Origin: an archaeon
GTDB lineage: Archaea > Thermoplasmatota > Thermoplasmata > Methanomassiliicoccales > Methanomethylophilaceae
NCBI GenBank assembly: GCA_024399275.1
Contig: JAKSHS010000008.1
Span: forward strand, 1-33,939
Reading direction: 5' to 3'
Length of the DNA stretch: 33,939 bases
Made by a program: the position numbers and the translations under genes. Positions 16,236-24,439 of the stretch are shown here, piece after piece (position 1 is the stretch's first letter; each line of letters opens with the position of its first letter). Under the pieces are notes generated by a model. It had not been told where the DNA came from. It saw nothing but the letters and a program-made list of their open reading frames with translations, and did not search any database.

Positions 16236-17918
16236 TCATGATCTATGACGAACCCTAACAGCAACTCCTCTCTTGAGATCCATCATTTCTCTTCCAGACA
16301 TAGCCGCAACTCCTATAGCTTTAACACTTCCATTAGACATTACAACGGCCTCGTCACCTATTCGAATTCTTGGATCAGATCTCACTACACCAGCAGCCAA
16401 TAAATCTCCCTTAAGATCAAAATTTTCCATTTCTACCACATGAGTATTGTTTTTAGCGAGTATTTGCGCACCACTTATAGTGAGGGAAATCATCCCTCTC
16501 GATTCACTTAACATTCCAAGTTGAATACCATTCCTCATAATCTTCCATTGAGGAAACTTTCCCATTCCCATGGTGTTTTCATCCATTATGGAATCTGCAA
16601 CATTTCTACCAAATTGAAATGACAATATAGAACGAACGCTCTCCCTCGTGTCCTCACGGTAATCGCTCCTAGCATTCATATCTCCAATTATTCTTTCCAG
16701 TGTTTCCTTCAACTTTAAAAGTGATGCAGGTGACACAGGGTCTGTAATTGCTGTTTCCTCAATGTCGCATATCCCACTTATAAGTTCAGTATCCTTACCA
16801 AGGTGAGATATTACATGATCATATCCCTGATTCACAATATGCGAGATTAACTCCCTAATGAAACTTTTTTCCTCACATTTCCAATCGCCCGTTACAGGAA
16901 TGTCGTATGATTTCGGTGGAAAAAATACGTCTAGTTCTCTTGGAACCACCCCAAGAGGAGACGTAACAATAACTTCGTGAATAAGATCATGATGGGCAAC
17001 ACTATAAATAACAGACATGAGCAGCTTGTGTGTTTTTGAAATATGATACGGTTTTTTCGCGGAACATGGCAAAAGAAGAAGTATCCGCTTATTTTTTGGC
17101 TTTAAGTATCTATCCAAAATAGCTTTACGATATCTTAAGACCTCAGGCCTTCTAAGAGATTGTGTTGTATTGCACGCGAATTTATCCCCGATAGTAGGGC
17201 AAGCCTCTTCTTGGTATGCATATCCTTCAGAATCAAAAAGCCTTAACGATGATACCAAGTTCGACGAAGCAACTGCTCTCTGATCAACAAGTTCTCTTAG
17301 CCTACCTCCTTTAATAAAATCATGAACTTTGGAACATTCCTCTGTAAGGATTTCTAAATTTCTTCCCACCATATTTTCATCATAAGCTATGTTCCCTTCC
17401 GGAATTGACAAAATCTTATTCACTCCCGATACCCTTGTAACAGCATCATCAAAAATGTCAACTCCCATGTACGACAATAATGATACAAAACTTGAGTCAG
17501 CAATACCTAGCATGCATATCAGCACATTGTATCCCACCCTCGATCTGATATCGATTATCGTTTTTACAAGCTTTCTTGCATCTTTTCTTAATTCATACGC
17601 ATTCGATATTATTAACACCTCAGTTCCATTTGGGATAGCAATATCATTTGCATATGGGACTCTTAGTACAGTCACAAAATCAAAAGTTTCTACTGGTCTA
17701 ACAATGTTAGATGACTCCGGTATCGTAATGTCTGAATCAAGATCAATGTTTTGCCCCATAATATGCAACTTTCTTTTTTTATCACAAATTTGAATATATA
17801 TGGGATCGTCGCACTCAGTCGTCAAAACTTTCATAATATACGGTGTGAAAATAGATTGTTTCTTTCTCTCGTACTTACAGATTCTCCCCCTCTGCGAACG
17901 AGCTATAACATCAAGCAT
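16236..17918 (-). CDS. arcS: Archaeosine synthase subunit alpha (ArcS/TgtA2)
   Basis: The 560-residue protein carries the ArcS signature PCSAKKPYHISKTH at residues 284-297; the first lysine region is where preQ0 on tRNA is attacked by lysine in the characterised enzymes. A TGT-like N-terminal half precedes it (residues 1-270), including the cysteine-containing ACPTIGDKFACNTTQS and SLRRPEV. A C-terminal PUA RNA-binding domain covers about 485-560 (RIRIGDEAVVMSNGSVKAIG). ArcS, with or without a radical-SAM partner (RaSEA), converts preQ0 at position 15 of archaeal tRNAs to archaeosine. No partner gene is in view. It is transcribed divergently from pyrB, with a TATA-like TTTTAATATAC (about 17938-17950) implying a nearly leaderless message. 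Confidence 0.93.
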   Translation of the reverse strand: MLDVIARSQRGRICKYERKKQSIFTPYIMKVLTTECDDPIYIQICDKKRKLHIMGQNIDLDSDITIPESSNIVRPVETFDFVTVLRVPYANDIAIPNGTEVLIISNAYELRKDARKLVKTIIDIRSRVGYNVLICMLGIADSSFVSLLSYMGVDIFDDAVTRVSGVNKILSIPEGNIAYDENMVGRNLEILTEECSKVHDFIKGGRLRELVDQRAVASSNLVSSLRLFDSEGYAYQEEACPTIGDKFACNTTQSLRRPEVLRYRKAILDRYLKPKNKRILLLLPCSAKKPYHISKTHKLLMSVIYSVAHHDLIHEVIVTSPLGVVPRELDVFFPPKSYDIPVTGDWKCEEKSFIRELISHIVNQGYDHVISHLGKDTELISGICDIEETAITDPVSPASLLKLKETLERIIGDMNARSDYREDTRESVRSILSFQFGRNVADSIMDENTMGMGKFPQWKIMRNGIQLGMLSESRGMISLTISGAQILAKNNTHVVEMENFDLKGDLLAAGVVRSDPRIRIGDEAVVMSNGSVKAIGVAAMSGREMMDLKRGVAVRVRHRS

Positions 17919-17973
17919 AGCTGCGCCATATTTTTAGTATATTAAAATATCAGTCATATCCCACAGCATGCGA

Positions 17974-17990
17974 CAATTTAAGTTATAAAA
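17974..17990 (+). promoter_or_regulatory. Promoter of the pyrB operon
   Basis: The AT-rich AATTTAAGTTATAAAAAA lies 16-32 bases before the pyrB ATG. It is the only promoter-like element between arcS and pyrB on this strand and predicts a leaderless pyrB message. Confidence 0.45.
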
Positions 17991-18005
17991 AACATAGTAG
18001 TCTTC

Positions 18006-18947
18006 ATGAGTGATGAGATAAGTTTCCTCGGAAGGGATGTTGTCTCGATGAGGGATTTCACAAGAAAAGACATCGAATTCATTATGGATGTTTCCGAAGC
18101 TATGATACCATACGCCAAAGGAGAAAAAACTAAACGTCTACTTAATGGCAAGATTCTCGGAAATTTGTTCTTTGAACCATCTACAAGGACAAGACTTTCT
18201 TTTGAAAGTGCAGCATATAGGCTCGGAGCAAGCGTCATAGATGTTTTACAAGCATCTATGACATCTATTGCCAAAGGAGAAACTCTTGTCGATACTATAC
18301 GCATGGTCGACTCTTACTGTGACACAATTGTTCTGAGACATCCTCATGATGGAGCTTCAAGACTCGCAGCAAATGTCTCTAAGAACCCTGTTATTAATGC
18401 TGGTGACGGAACTGGCTCACACCCTACACAAACTCTTCTAGATCTTTTCACAATGAGAAGATTAAAGGGTTCGATTGATGGACTTAATATTGCTCTTGTT
18501 GGAGACCTAAAGTATGGAAGAACGGTCCATTCTCTTTCAGATGCGCTCACAATGTTTGGTGCGAAGCTTACGTTCGTTGCACCTGAATCCCTTCAAATGC
18601 CAGAAGATATCATAACTGGTCTAAAAAGAAAGGGATGTAAACCAACACAAACTGCATCACTCGATGACGTAATCGAAGACTCCGATGTACTCTACATCAC
18701 GCGTATACAAAAAGAAAGGTTCCCAGATCCATCCGAATATCAAAAAGTTGCCGGAACGTACAGAATTAACAATGAAACACTTCGACAAGCTAAAAAGGAT
18801 CTTGTCATATTACACCCTCTCCCAAGAGTGGATGAAATAGCACCTGAGGTAGATATAACACAACATGCAAGATATTTCGAGCAGGCGTTCAACGGAATCC
18901 CCGTAAGAATGGCTCTACTCTGCTTGATTCTTGGAGGCGAAATATGA
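18006..18947 (+). CDS. pyrB: Aspartate carbamoyltransferase catalytic subunit
   Basis: The 313-residue enzyme joins carbamoyl phosphate and aspartate, the committed step of pyrimidine synthesis. The carbamoyl-phosphate loop STRTR is at residues 59-63 (FFEPSTRTRLSFE). HPTQTLLDLFTM and HPLPRVDE give the remaining active-site residues, and KGET near 90 supplies the lysine donated to the neighbouring subunit. The length is normal. The stop overlaps the start of pyrI by four bases (ATGA), so the catalytic and regulatory chains are translationally coupled, as expected for the dodecameric ATCase. The start immediately follows the promoter element, consistent with leaderless translation. Confidence 0.98.
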   Translation: MSDEISFLGRDVVSMRDFTRKDIEFIMDVSEAMIPYAKGEKTKRLLNGKILGNLFFEPSTRTRLSFESAAYRLGASVIDVLQASMTSIAKGETLVDTIRMVDSYCDTIVLRHPHDGASRLAANVSKNPVINAGDGTGSHPTQTLLDLFTMRRLKGSIDGLNIALVGDLKYGRTVHSLSDALTMFGAKLTFVAPESLQMPEDIITGLKRKGCKPTQTASLDDVIEDSDVLYITRIQKERFPDPSEYQKVAGTYRINNETLRQAKKDLVILHPLPRVDEIAPEVDITQHARYFEQAFNGIPVRMALLCLILGGEI

Positions 18948-19411
18948 CAGCAGGAGAGTACAAAATAGCACCTATTAGAAATGGAACAGTCATCGATCAC
19001 ATCAAACCAGGACAGGCGCTCAATGTTTTAAAAATTCTAGGCATAAATGAAAACACCATAGATTCATCTGTTGTTCTCGCAATGAATGTTTTTTCCAAAA
19101 AAGGAATAGGAAGAAAAGACATTGTCAAAGTCGAAGACAGAGAATTGTGTCCAACAATGGTAAACAAAATTGCTCTCATTTCACCCGATGCAAACATTGT
19201 GATCATTAGAGATTATTACACCGCAGAAAAGTATAAAGTTCATGTTGACGACCATATCAAAGGGCTTGCGAGATGTAGCAATCCAAACTGCATTACTAAC
19301 GTCGGTGAGCCAGTTGATCCAGAGTTCGACGTTATAAGTCGCGACCCGCCAGTTCTCAGATGCATGTACTGTGAGAGATACTTGACTGACATTACCAACA
19401 ACCTGCTCTGA
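18944..19411 (+). CDS. pyrI: Aspartate carbamoyltransferase regulatory subunit
   Basis: The 155-residue chain has the nucleotide-binding allosteric domain (KIAPIRNGTVIDHIKPGQAL) followed by the zinc domain. Its four cysteines, C111, C116, C140 and C143 (CSNPNC and CMYC), hold the structural zinc that joins it to PyrB. CTP and ATP feedback is expected from the family. It overlaps pyrB by ATGA and is followed four bases later by the UPF0200 gene, so at least four genes appear to be co-transcribed. Confidence 0.97.
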   Translation: MTAGEYKIAPIRNGTVIDHIKPGQALNVLKILGINENTIDSSVVLAMNVFSKKGIGRKDIVKVEDRELCPTMVNKIALISPDANIVIIRDYYTAEKYKVHVDDHIKGLARCSNPNCITNVGEPVDPEFDVISRDPPVLRCMYCERYLTDITNNLL

Positions 19412-19415
19412 TTAC

Positions 19416-19949
19416 ATGAAGCTAATTATAACGGTAGGTATGCCCGGTTCTGGTAAAGAAGAATTTCTGGTTGCTGCGAAAGAATTAGGACATCAGTTTA
19501 TTAGAATGGGAGATACAGTCAGAGAATATTACATCAAAAGAGATTCGAGGGACGAAAATTTATCCATGAGTCAATTTGCCGATATCGAAAGAGAGAGACA
19601 TGGATTTGATATTTGGGCAAGACGAACAATAAAAAAAATATCAGAGCTTACTTCCATAATAGACGGCTGCCGAAGCATGGTTGAAATAGAAGCATATAAG
19701 GAAAAGACTGACGACGTCAGTGTTATCGGCATATCAGCCTCTCCCAGAATTCGATACAAGAGACTTGTCACACGAGGTCGTGATGATGCTCCCAAGGATA
19801 TGTATGAATTTCAAGAACGTGATAGAAGAGAAATAAACTGGGGTCTTGCTGAAGCAATAGTATTAGCCGACATCATAATCGTTAACGAATCATCCCTTAG
19901 TGATTTTAAGAACAAGGTAAAGAAAACGATAAGAGAGGGTTTAAAATGA
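19416..19949 (+). CDS. UPF0200-family kinase-like P-loop protein
   Basis: The 177-residue protein begins with a P-loop, GMPGSGKEEF (residues 8-17), and RMGDTVRE near 30, both characteristic of the archaeal UPF0200 family. Its fold is close to dephospho-CoA and nucleoside-monophosphate kinases. The residue after the P-loop lysine is glutamate rather than serine or threonine, a family trait. Other shared elements are HGFDIWARRT and TRGRDDAPK, the latter a lid-like basic segment. The biochemical role is not established. It sits in the pyrBI operon and overlaps the next gene by four bases (ATGA), so a link to nucleotide metabolism is tempting but unproven. Confidence 0.85.
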   Translation: MKLIITVGMPGSGKEEFLVAAKELGHQFIRMGDTVREYYIKRDSRDENLSMSQFADIERERHGFDIWARRTIKKISELTSIIDGCRSMVEIEAYKEKTDDVSVIGISASPRIRYKRLVTRGRDDAPKDMYEFQERDRREINWGLAEAIVLADIIIVNESSLSDFKNKVKKTIREGLK

Positions 19950-20245
19950 ACTTTACAGTCACTAGGCTTTGTGGCGGAAAGGCACTCATGGTTATCCCCA
20001 GAGAAGATACAAATATCAATCTTAAATACGTCCCTGACATATTAGGAGAGGAGTTTGTTGTCAAGAGCGATCATGAAGGGCTAATGCTTGTCTTAAATTG
20101 GAAAAATATGGATGTAACATTATACCCTCAAGGAAAAATAATGTTTTATCCTCTTGATGACAAGAATCTAGCAATAGAATATGCAGTCTCAATTTTTAAC
20201 AAAATCCGTAATAGCAAAACTGACAGCACCATGAACAAAAAATAA
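19946..20245 (+). CDS. Conserved-looking hypothetical protein, 99 aa
   Basis: I do not recognise this family. The protein alternates predicted strands and helices (VTRLCGGKALMVIP, LMLVLNWKNMDVTLYPQG, then a helix LAIEYAVSIFNKI), a small alpha/beta layout reminiscent of TBP-like or ferredoxin-like folds. There are no membrane segments or catalytic motif. Its ATG overlaps the stop of the UPF0200 gene (ATGA), and the gene ends the pyrB operon. Translational coupling suggests it acts with the UPF0200 protein. Confidence 0.7.
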   Translation: MNFTVTRLCGGKALMVIPREDTNINLKYVPDILGEEFVVKSDHEGLMLVLNWKNMDVTLYPQGKIMFYPLDDKNLAIEYAVSIFNKIRNSKTDSTMNKK

Positions 20246-20300
20246 ACACAAAATCTCATCTGCTTTTATTAATATCAAATTAATTCTTATTTGAGTAACA

Positions 20301-20309
20301 TTTATATAT
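20301..20309 (+). promoter_or_regulatory. TATA box of the 5S rRNA gene
   Basis: TTTATATAT is centred 26 bases before the likely mature 5' end of 5S rRNA at 20331, so the gene appears to be transcribed on its own. Confidence 0.6.
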
Positions 20310-20330
20310 TGCCCAAGTGTCATGCCCCAT

Positions 20331-20457
20331 GGCATGACGGTCACAGCGGCGGTGTAACACCCGGTCCCATTCCGAACCCGGCAGTTAAGCCCGCCCGCGT
20401 CCCCGCCTGTACTGTGCTGCGCAAGCGCACGGGAACACGGGGTCGCTGTCAGCCGCC
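20331..20457 (+). rRNA. rrf: 5S ribosomal RNA, unlinked
   Basis: The sequence matches the archaeal 5S core: GGTCACAGCGGCGGTGTAAC, then ACCCGGTCCCATTCCGAACC and CGGCAGTTAAGCC, followed by TGTACTGTGCTGCGCAAG. Helix I can form between GGC-A-TGAC at the 5' end and GTCAGCC at the 3' end. The 5' opening GGCA..ACGGTCA..AGC resembles the Thermoplasma 5S. The ends are approximate, by one or two bases. No 16S, 23S or tRNA lies next to it, and it has its own TATA box, as in Thermoplasmata, where rRNA genes are dispersed. The helix I arm also pairs perfectly with DNA just upstream. Confidence 0.92.
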
Positions 20458-20637
20458 TTTATTCACAGTGATACGTGGGCGTCATTCATTTCCCACTTGC
20501 AATACGAACCCTCTTCGATCACCGCTGCATCTTCCATACATTTAGTAAAATGTAATCGAAAAACTATATTATATAAGGCGAAATACAACCAAAGGCATAC
20601 TAACAATCAATCCTTTAAAACATCACCGGCGAGTAAT

Positions 20638-22956
20638 ATGTACAAAAAAATAGTGAAGATGAACGAACTGTGTGCGGGCGACATCTCTATTGGCGGAGGA
20701 AAAGGTGCAAATCTCGGAGAACTTGCAAGAGCCGGTTTTCCAGTTCCAGCTGCGTTTTTCATCACGACCCTCGCATATGACCACTTTATAAAAATGGGGA
20801 ATCTTTTCGACAGAGTTCATAGAGAACTCGAAATATACGACAAGACCTCTAGTGAAAGCCTTGCAAACACATCCAAAAGAATCAGAAATATTTTCGAGTC
20901 ATGCGAAATACCCACTGACCTAAAAACAGACATTATTGATAATTATGTCAACCTCTTCAACGGATGTATAGATGGATTTGTAGCTGTACGTTCATCTGCC
21001 ACAGCAGAAGACCTTCCCGATGCAAGTTTTGCTGGACAACAGGAAACGTATCTTAATGTTCACGGAGAGAACGATCTACTCAGCAAAGTCAGAAAATGTT
21101 GGTCATCGCTCTTCACAGAGAGAGCAATTGTGTATCGCGAAAAGCAAGGATTCACACATGAAGAAGTAAAACTAGCAGTTGTTGTTCAGAAAATGGTCAA
21201 TTCTGAGATGTCTGGAGTGATGTTCACTGTAAATCCAAATAGTGGCGCAAAGGAAATTGTTATCGAAGCTGGTTATGGACTTGGAGAATCCATCGTAGGG
21301 GGCGAAATTACACCCGATACGTATGTAATTGACAAGTCCACGATGGACATAAAGAGCAAGAGAATATCCATTCAAGAGTGGAAGTATACTAAAGATTCTA
21401 AGAACGGGTGCACTATCAAAGTTACCGTCCCGCACAGCGAAAGCGGAGTGCAAAAGATTAACGACCAAATAATAGCAGAAATCGCCGAAATTGGAAGACA
21501 AATAGAAATTCATTACAATAAACCCATGGACATGGAATGGTGCGTAGAGAACGGTAAAGTCTACATCGTTCAGGCAAGGCCAATGACAGCAGTTGGCAAT
21601 GCATCGACTAATGAAGTAGCCGAAAACACCGCAAATGAAGACATTATTACAACAGGACTTGGTGCGAGTCCTGGTCTTGCTTCCGGAAAGGTATGTCTCT
21701 TTAACACATCAATGAGTCTCGAAGTCATTGAGGAAGGAGATATTCTTGTTACAACAATGACCATGCCGGATATGATTCAAGCCATGAATAGAGCTGCTGC
21801 TATTGTTACCAATGAAGGAGGGATGACTTGTCACGCGGCAATTGTTTCAAGAGAATTAGGAATACCTTGCGTCGTCGGAACAACCAACGCAACATCTCTT
21901 CTTAAAAATGGACAAATTATCACAGTTGACGGCACCACTGGCACAATTTATAAAAATAAATTGACACGAAAAAAACCTACTGAAGCCACACATGCACAAG
22001 CATCATTAGAGTCTGTACCGATAACAGGTACTGGCGTAATGGTCAACATGTCTATCCCAATGAAAGCAGAAGAGGCGGCAGCTCTTCCTGTCGACGGCGT
22101 AGGGTTAATGAGATCAGAATTTCTATTCACTAATTGTATCAGGGAACATCCCGTCTCTATAGTTAAAGACGATCGCGATCAGGAGATAATTGACAAACTC
22201 GCGGATGGTATTGCAAAGGTATGTCACGCATTTTACCCAAGAAAAGTTATTCTAAGAACATCTGATTTTAAAACGAACGAGTATCGCGATATGAAAGGTA
22301 GTGATAACCTTGAACCCTACGAAAGCAATCCAATGATTGGATGGAGAGGATGCTCTAGGTATGTATCTCCAGAATACAAAAAGGCCTTCATATGCGAACT
22401 TAAAGCCGTTAAGAAAGCTCGAGACAAAATGGGGGCAAAAAACCTGTCTATGATGCTTCCGTTTGTCAGAACGGTCGAGGAAGTTCAAAAAATTACTAAA
22501 ATGATGGAATCCGTTGATCTTAAAAGAAGCAAGGATTTTAAACTATACCTCATGGCAGAAGTTCCTGCTATCATAATCTTGGCAGCAGAATTTTCAAAGT
22601 ACTGCGATGGATTTTCAATAGGTTCCAACGATCTAACACAACTTATAATGGGTGCAGATAGAGATTCTAAGACCCTTGGTAATATGGGATATTTTGACGA
22701 AAGAAACACTGCAGTAAAAGCCGCCATTAAATATCTCATTAAGATTGCTCACAACAGCGGCGTTACTGTTGGTATTTGTGGACAGGGACCATCAGTTTAT
22801 CCTGAATTTACAGAATTTCTCGTCAGGGAGGGAATTGATTACATATCACTCAACCCAGACACGGTCATCAAAACAAAGAAAATAATAGCAGCCACAGAAC
22901 AAAAAATTATTCTTGAACGCCTAAGGAGCATAGAAACAGACAACAGACAGGTATGA
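20638..22956 (+). CDS. ppsA: Phosphoenolpyruvate synthase
   Basis: The 772-residue enzyme converts pyruvate, ATP and water to PEP, AMP and phosphate for gluconeogenesis. Domain order is normal. The ATP-grasp nucleotide domain begins GGGKGANLGELARAGF and includes VRSSATAEDLPDASFAGQQE. The swivelling phosphohistidine domain has MTCHAAIVSRELG, with His399. The PEP-binding TIM barrel has GVGLMRSEFLF, SIGSNDLTQL and the catalytic Cys714 in GICGQGPS. The start is the ATG at 20638, where similarity begins (MYKKIVKMNEL); upstream frame reads back into the region next to 5S rRNA. A TATA-like CTATATTATATAA (about 20564-20576) predicts a leader of about 35-40 bases. Confidence 0.96.
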   Translation: MYKKIVKMNELCAGDISIGGGKGANLGELARAGFPVPAAFFITTLAYDHFIKMGNLFDRVHRELEIYDKTSSESLANTSKRIRNIFESCEIPTDLKTDIIDNYVNLFNGCIDGFVAVRSSATAEDLPDASFAGQQETYLNVHGENDLLSKVRKCWSSLFTERAIVYREKQGFTHEEVKLAVVVQKMVNSEMSGVMFTVNPNSGAKEIVIEAGYGLGESIVGGEITPDTYVIDKSTMDIKSKRISIQEWKYTKDSKNGCTIKVTVPHSESGVQKINDQIIAEIAEIGRQIEIHYNKPMDMEWCVENGKVYIVQARPMTAVGNASTNEVAENTANEDIITTGLGASPGLASGKVCLFNTSMSLEVIEEGDILVTTMTMPDMIQAMNRAAAIVTNEGGMTCHAAIVSRELGIPCVVGTTNATSLLKNGQIITVDGTTGTIYKNKLTRKKPTEATHAQASLESVPITGTGVMVNMSIPMKAEEAAALPVDGVGLMRSEFLFTNCIREHPVSIVKDDRDQEIIDKLADGIAKVCHAFYPRKVILRTSDFKTNEYRDMKGSDNLEPYESNPMIGWRGCSRYVSPEYKKAFICELKAVKKARDKMGAKNLSMMLPFVRTVEEVQKITKMMESVDLKRSKDFKLYLMAEVPAIIILAAEFSKYCDGFSIGSNDLTQLIMGADRDSKTLGNMGYFDERNTAVKAAIKYLIKIAHNSGVTVGICGQGPSVYPEFTEFLVREGIDYISLNPDTVIKTKKIIAATEQKIILERLRSIETDNRQV

Positions 22957-22971
22957 AAATTTATTGTTTGC

Positions 22972-23805
22972 TTACTCGCTGTCTTCAAGCCTCTTACTAA
23001 TGCTACTAGCCTCCTCATTTGGTAGTAGCATGGCTTTTCCTTGCATAAACGGATGTTTCAAGCCCTCAACTATCTCGACATCATCCAACGTATGAAGCCC
23101 CCATTTCTCAGCAGTTCTCTCAAGCCCGAGGCGGACGTTGAGATCGTCAGGCTCTAAAACTATTGCCTTATATTTTTCGATGCCCAATTTCATTGCTGCC
23201 ATTGCCCTATGGTGTCCATCGACAATGAGGTATCCCTTATTTCTTTTAACAACGATAAGAGGCTCGATGAGGCCTTTTTTAATTTCATACTGTCTCCCAA
23301 CCAATTCATCCATATAGACCTCTTTTTGTGATGGGAGAACTTGTGTCATTGGAATGTCCATACTCATGATTTGAATTTTTATATCATTATGTGACTCGAG
23401 AAACGATTTTACAGATGTAACTTTAGAGGGTCGAATCTTTTCAATCTGCGAACGCACAATATCGATATTCGATATAATCCCAACAAGCTTTCTATTGCTA
23501 TCGACAACAGGAAGATTTCTTATTCCATATCTAAACAAGATTCGAGTTGCATCGCTGATTTTCATTGATGGTACCGCATAGACAGTTCCGCGCTTTACAA
23601 CATCACGCATAGTGGCATCCGGGCGATCGACATATCTTAGCAATTCTTTGGACGTTACAAATCCTAAAAGATACCCTCGCTCAGTAACAGGGAAACCATA
23701 AAAATTTGAATGGACTATCTTTTCTATGGTCTCCTTAACTGTCATATCCAAAGATATAGAAACTACATTCCTGACCATATAGTTGGCAACCGTCTCCTCA
23801 TCCAT
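22972..23805 (-). CDS. CBS-pair protein with ParB/SerK-like domain
   Basis: Two CBS repeats (about residues 5-60 and 66-124 of 277) are followed by a ParB/sulfiredoxin-fold domain at about 140-225. Its key motif is YLIVDGHHRAMAA, with DGHHR at 196-200. In this fold some archaeal proteins are free-serine kinases (SerK) rather than DNA-partitioning factors, and no helix-turn-helix DNA-binding domain follows here. I therefore consider a nucleotide-sensing small-molecule kinase more likely than chromosome partitioning. The ATG at 23805 is preceded by GTGGTT; a GTG start four codons upstream (23817) is possible. The gene converges on ppsA with 15 bases between stops. A TATA-like TATTAAATG lies near 23860. 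Confidence 0.8.
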   Translation of the reverse strand: MDEETVANYMVRNVVSISLDMTVKETIEKIVHSNFYGFPVTERGYLLGFVTSKELLRYVDRPDATMRDVVKRGTVYAVPSMKISDATRILFRYGIRNLPVVDSNRKLVGIISNIDIVRSQIEKIRPSKVTSVKSFLESHNDIKIQIMSMDIPMTQVLPSQKEVYMDELVGRQYEIKKGLIEPLIVVKRNKGYLIVDGHHRAMAAMKLGIEKYKAIVLEPDDLNVRLGLERTAEKWGLHTLDDVEIVEGLKHPFMQGKAMLLPNEEASSISKRLEDSE

Positions 23806-23876
23806 CAAATTAACCACATCACATGTAGGATATATTGTCTACTAGGCCAACTATCATTTAATACTTACAGATAAGA

Positions 23877-23887
23877 GTTAAATAGTG
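23877..23887 (+). promoter_or_regulatory. TATA-like box for tRNA-Asp
   Basis: AGTTAAATAGT lies about 30 bases before the tRNA-Asp 5' end at 23912. Confidence 0.4.
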
Positions 23888-23911
23888 TCTACTAATACAT
23901 CGCCGCGTCAC

Positions 23912-23987
23912 GCCCCGGTGGTGTAGCGGCCTATCATGGAGCCCTGTCGAGGCTCCGACACGGATTCAAATTCCGTCCGGGGCGCCA
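23912..23987 (+). tRNA. tRNA-Asp (anticodon GTC)
   Basis: The acceptor stem GCCCCGG pairs with CCGGGGC. The anticodon loop CTGTCGA (anticodon GTC) is closed by GAGCC/GGCTC, and the T arm reads GGATTCAAATTCC. The discriminator is G, as expected for tRNA-Asp. Unlike the other complete tRNAs in this window, CCA is encoded (23985-23987). Confidence 0.97.
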
Positions 23988-24439
23988 TCCTTCTGTGGGA
24001 AGTATTATTGCCAGTGCGTAGTTATCATCCCTAGGGCTACATTTAGCGGGTAGATATCTCCGACGTCTTCGGATTAAATCAAGTGCACTGGTATTCATAT
24101 ATGCCCAGCGCCTCTAAGGACATATAAATAAGCTTTCTGCTCAGCCCCAGCCGAACGCTCACACTTCAATTTATCAAATCCTTATATCTCATAAATTTTA
24201 CGTTATGATTTGCAACTAATTTCAACTACCAAATTTTTAAATAGATGTGCTCAAGCATCGATTTTCACATTAGAAAATAAACTTCAATAATGAATCATTC
24301 CCAAACAGATGGTATAAAATATCAAAATAAATGTGGAGGCGCGGATTACAAAGAAATCACCTCGATCTATTACAAACGTAACTCACTTCTGAGTAACACT
24401 GCCCGCAGATCGAGTAAACGCTCTTGATATGGTGTAGAT
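23988..24439. other. Intergenic between tRNA-Asp and smc
   Basis: There is no confident gene. A segment bounded by the inverted repeat CCAGTGC (24011-24017) and GCACTGG (24085-24091) has an inner hairpin TCCGA/TCGGA (24059-24073) and could fold into an RNA. TATA-like stretches occur at 24120-24132, 24232-24243 and 24310-24320; one of these should drive smc. A 45-codon frame at 24290-24427 has no ribosome binding site and resembles nothing I know. Confidence 0.4.

Noticed and set aside
20291-20545. 84-codon forward frame, and the first 47 codons of the long ppsA frame
   Set aside because: The first overlaps the 5S rRNA gene; the second is unlike any PEP synthase N-terminus and precedes a good start at 20638.
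24290-24427. 45-codon forward frame just before smc
   Set aside because: There is no ribosome binding site, the composition looks random, and a TATA-like element for smc lies inside it.
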